NCBI GenBank assembly: GCA_017652345.1 | Contig: JAGCBE010000205.1 | Location: 1-64,000 of the forward strand | Origin: Methanobrevibacter sp. | Lineage (GTDB): Archaea; Methanobacteriota; Methanobacteria; Methanobacteriales; Methanobacteriaceae | Direction of reading: 5' to 3' | Length of the DNA: 64,000 nucleotides | Part shown: in pieces, positions 63,237-64,000 of the stretch | Layout of the letters: each line of letters begins with the position of its first letter | Numbering within the stretch: the stretch's first letter is position 1 | The notes under the pieces: model-generated | Databases searched by the model: none | What the model was told of the DNA's origin: nothing | Seen by the model: only the letters and a program-made list of their open reading frames with translations | Translations under genes and position numbers: made by a program

Positions 63237-64000
63237 TTAAAGTATTACACCACCATTAACACCAGAACCCCAGCCACCATAATTACCATAAAAGCCAGGA
63301 TAATAGCTTTGACCTACATAAGGAGTAGCATTTGCAGCTACAAGATTAGGCCACTGTACAGGAACAGTATTAGGCTGTTTTGCAGCAATAGCGTCAATTT
63401 TGTCATCAAGAGCATGGAAAGCACTATTAAATTGAAGTGTCTGATGGTCATTACTAATCTGATTGCGAAGCTGAGTTATAATATCACCTTGAGTAGCAAT
63501 CTTATTCTGCATTTCCCTCTTTTCTAACTCACAGAACTTATCATTAATCATGATAGTCTGCTGATTAATCATATCCTTAATACCTTGAGTATTTACAATA
63601 CTTTGAGTTTTAAGGTCATTAGTTTGCTGACAAACATCAAGACGGTCTTCAGCATGAGCTTGAGAGGAACGAAGAATATCTTCAGCATGATTAGCTGCCA
63701 TAGTACTCTGAAGAGCATTAGTCTGCTGACAAATAGCAAGACGATTTTCGCAACAACACTCACAAATCTGACGAGAAAGAGTAGCATTACCAAGCTGAAG
63801 AGCGTTGATAGTTTCAAGACCACTCATACCAACCTGAGCACCAACACTCTGAATAGCAGACTGAATAGTAAACAAAGCATTTTTAACACTTTCTACACTA
63901 TTATTAGTAATCTGTGCAATCTGAGCAGCAGCATCAGCACGACCATTAATAGCCTGAAGCAGAAGGTCACGACCAGCATCGTTGTTGAGTTGATTTGCAA
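63237..64000 (-). CDS. Coiled-coil Cys/Gln-rich virion-region protein (partial)
   Basis: The frame runs off the window edge: sequence upstream of 63875 continues open (NQLNNDAGRDLLLQAINGRA and so on), so the TTG at 63875 is not its start. It has repeated helical blocks with CCENRLAICQQTNALQ and RLDVCQQTNDLK, giving regularly spaced Cys and Gln-Gln-Thr-Asn. Then come a coiled region and a Gly/Tyr/Pro-rich C-terminus (YYPGFYGNYGGWGSGVNGG). It may be a trimeric fibre or head protein. Function unknown. Confidence 0.7.
   Translation of the reverse strand, partial: ANQLNNDAGRDLLLQAINGRADAAAQIAQITNNSVESVKNALFTIQSAIQSVGAQVGMSGLETINALQLGNATLSRQICECCCENRLAICQQTNALQSTMAANHAEDILRSSQAHAEDRLDVCQQTNDLKTQSIVNTQGIKDMINQQTIMINDKFCELEKREMQNKIATQGDIITQLRNQISNDHQTLQFNSAFHALDDKIDAIAAKQPNTVPVQWPNLVAANATPYVGQSYYPGFYGNYGGWGSGVNGGVIL

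Overview
This window is a piece of a crAss-like (Crassvirales) bacteriophage genome infecting a member of the Bacteroidota. Four things point there: the module order ring protein, very large muzzle-like protein, cargo-like proteins, then two giant proteins on one strand; a DFDID catalytic motif of the crAss virion RNA polymerase type inside a 4464-residue protein; very AT-rich DNA; and host-type promoters of the Bacteroides primary-sigma pattern (TTTG, 19-20 bp, TAnnTTTG). UAG, UAA and UGA all appear to be used as ordinary stops, so no stop reassignment is evident here.

Layout. Positions 1-829 are non-coding, with a pyrimidine-rich tract followed by a purine-rich tract. Positions 830-6275 (+) hold small accessory genes, including a duplicated 163/164-residue gene pair, small membrane proteins and a lipoprotein. 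A tRNA-Leu(UAA) lies at 6286-6372. Positions 6483-28301 (+) are the replication and nucleotide-metabolism arm: SF1 helicase, uracil-DNA-glycosylase-like protein, family B DNA polymerase interrupted by a group I intron carrying a GIY-YIG endonuclease, degenerate SF2 helicase-like protein, RecT-like protein, SSB-like protein, DnaG-type primase, ATP-dependent ligase, an HNH endonuclease, ThyX, Gp157-like and DUF932-like proteins, dUTPase, an Acb2-like anti-CBASS protein without an ATG start, a crAss001_48-like protein and a thioredoxin-like protein. Positions 28302-28754 are a convergent junction with terminators for both strands. Positions 28755-64000 (-) are the virion arm, read from right to left: small conserved virion-region genes, ring/tail proteins, muzzle, cargo-like proteins, a 2300-residue protein with a zincin motif, and the 4464-residue RNA polymerase.

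How it works together. The + arm copies and repairs DNA and keeps uracil out of it (dUTPase, ThyX, UDG-like). It also carries at least one likely counter-defence gene. The - arm builds the tail barrel and the proteins carried inside the virion, including the RNA polymerase presumed to transcribe early genes after injection. A canonical host-type promoter at 61119-61150 (-) heads the long run from the ring protein gene to the polymerase gene.

The most unusual signal is a dispersed GC-rich element of about 16-20 bp, found 20 times in both orientations, inside reading frames and between genes. Its core reads pyrimidine stem, TACG, GGGG, which as RNA is a UNCG-tetraloop hairpin. The three intergenic sites carry it as inverted pairs. 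It resembles in style the mobile GC clusters of yeast mitochondrial DNA. Also notable are a ~110-nt intergenic module present three times and short iteron-like repeats near the left end.
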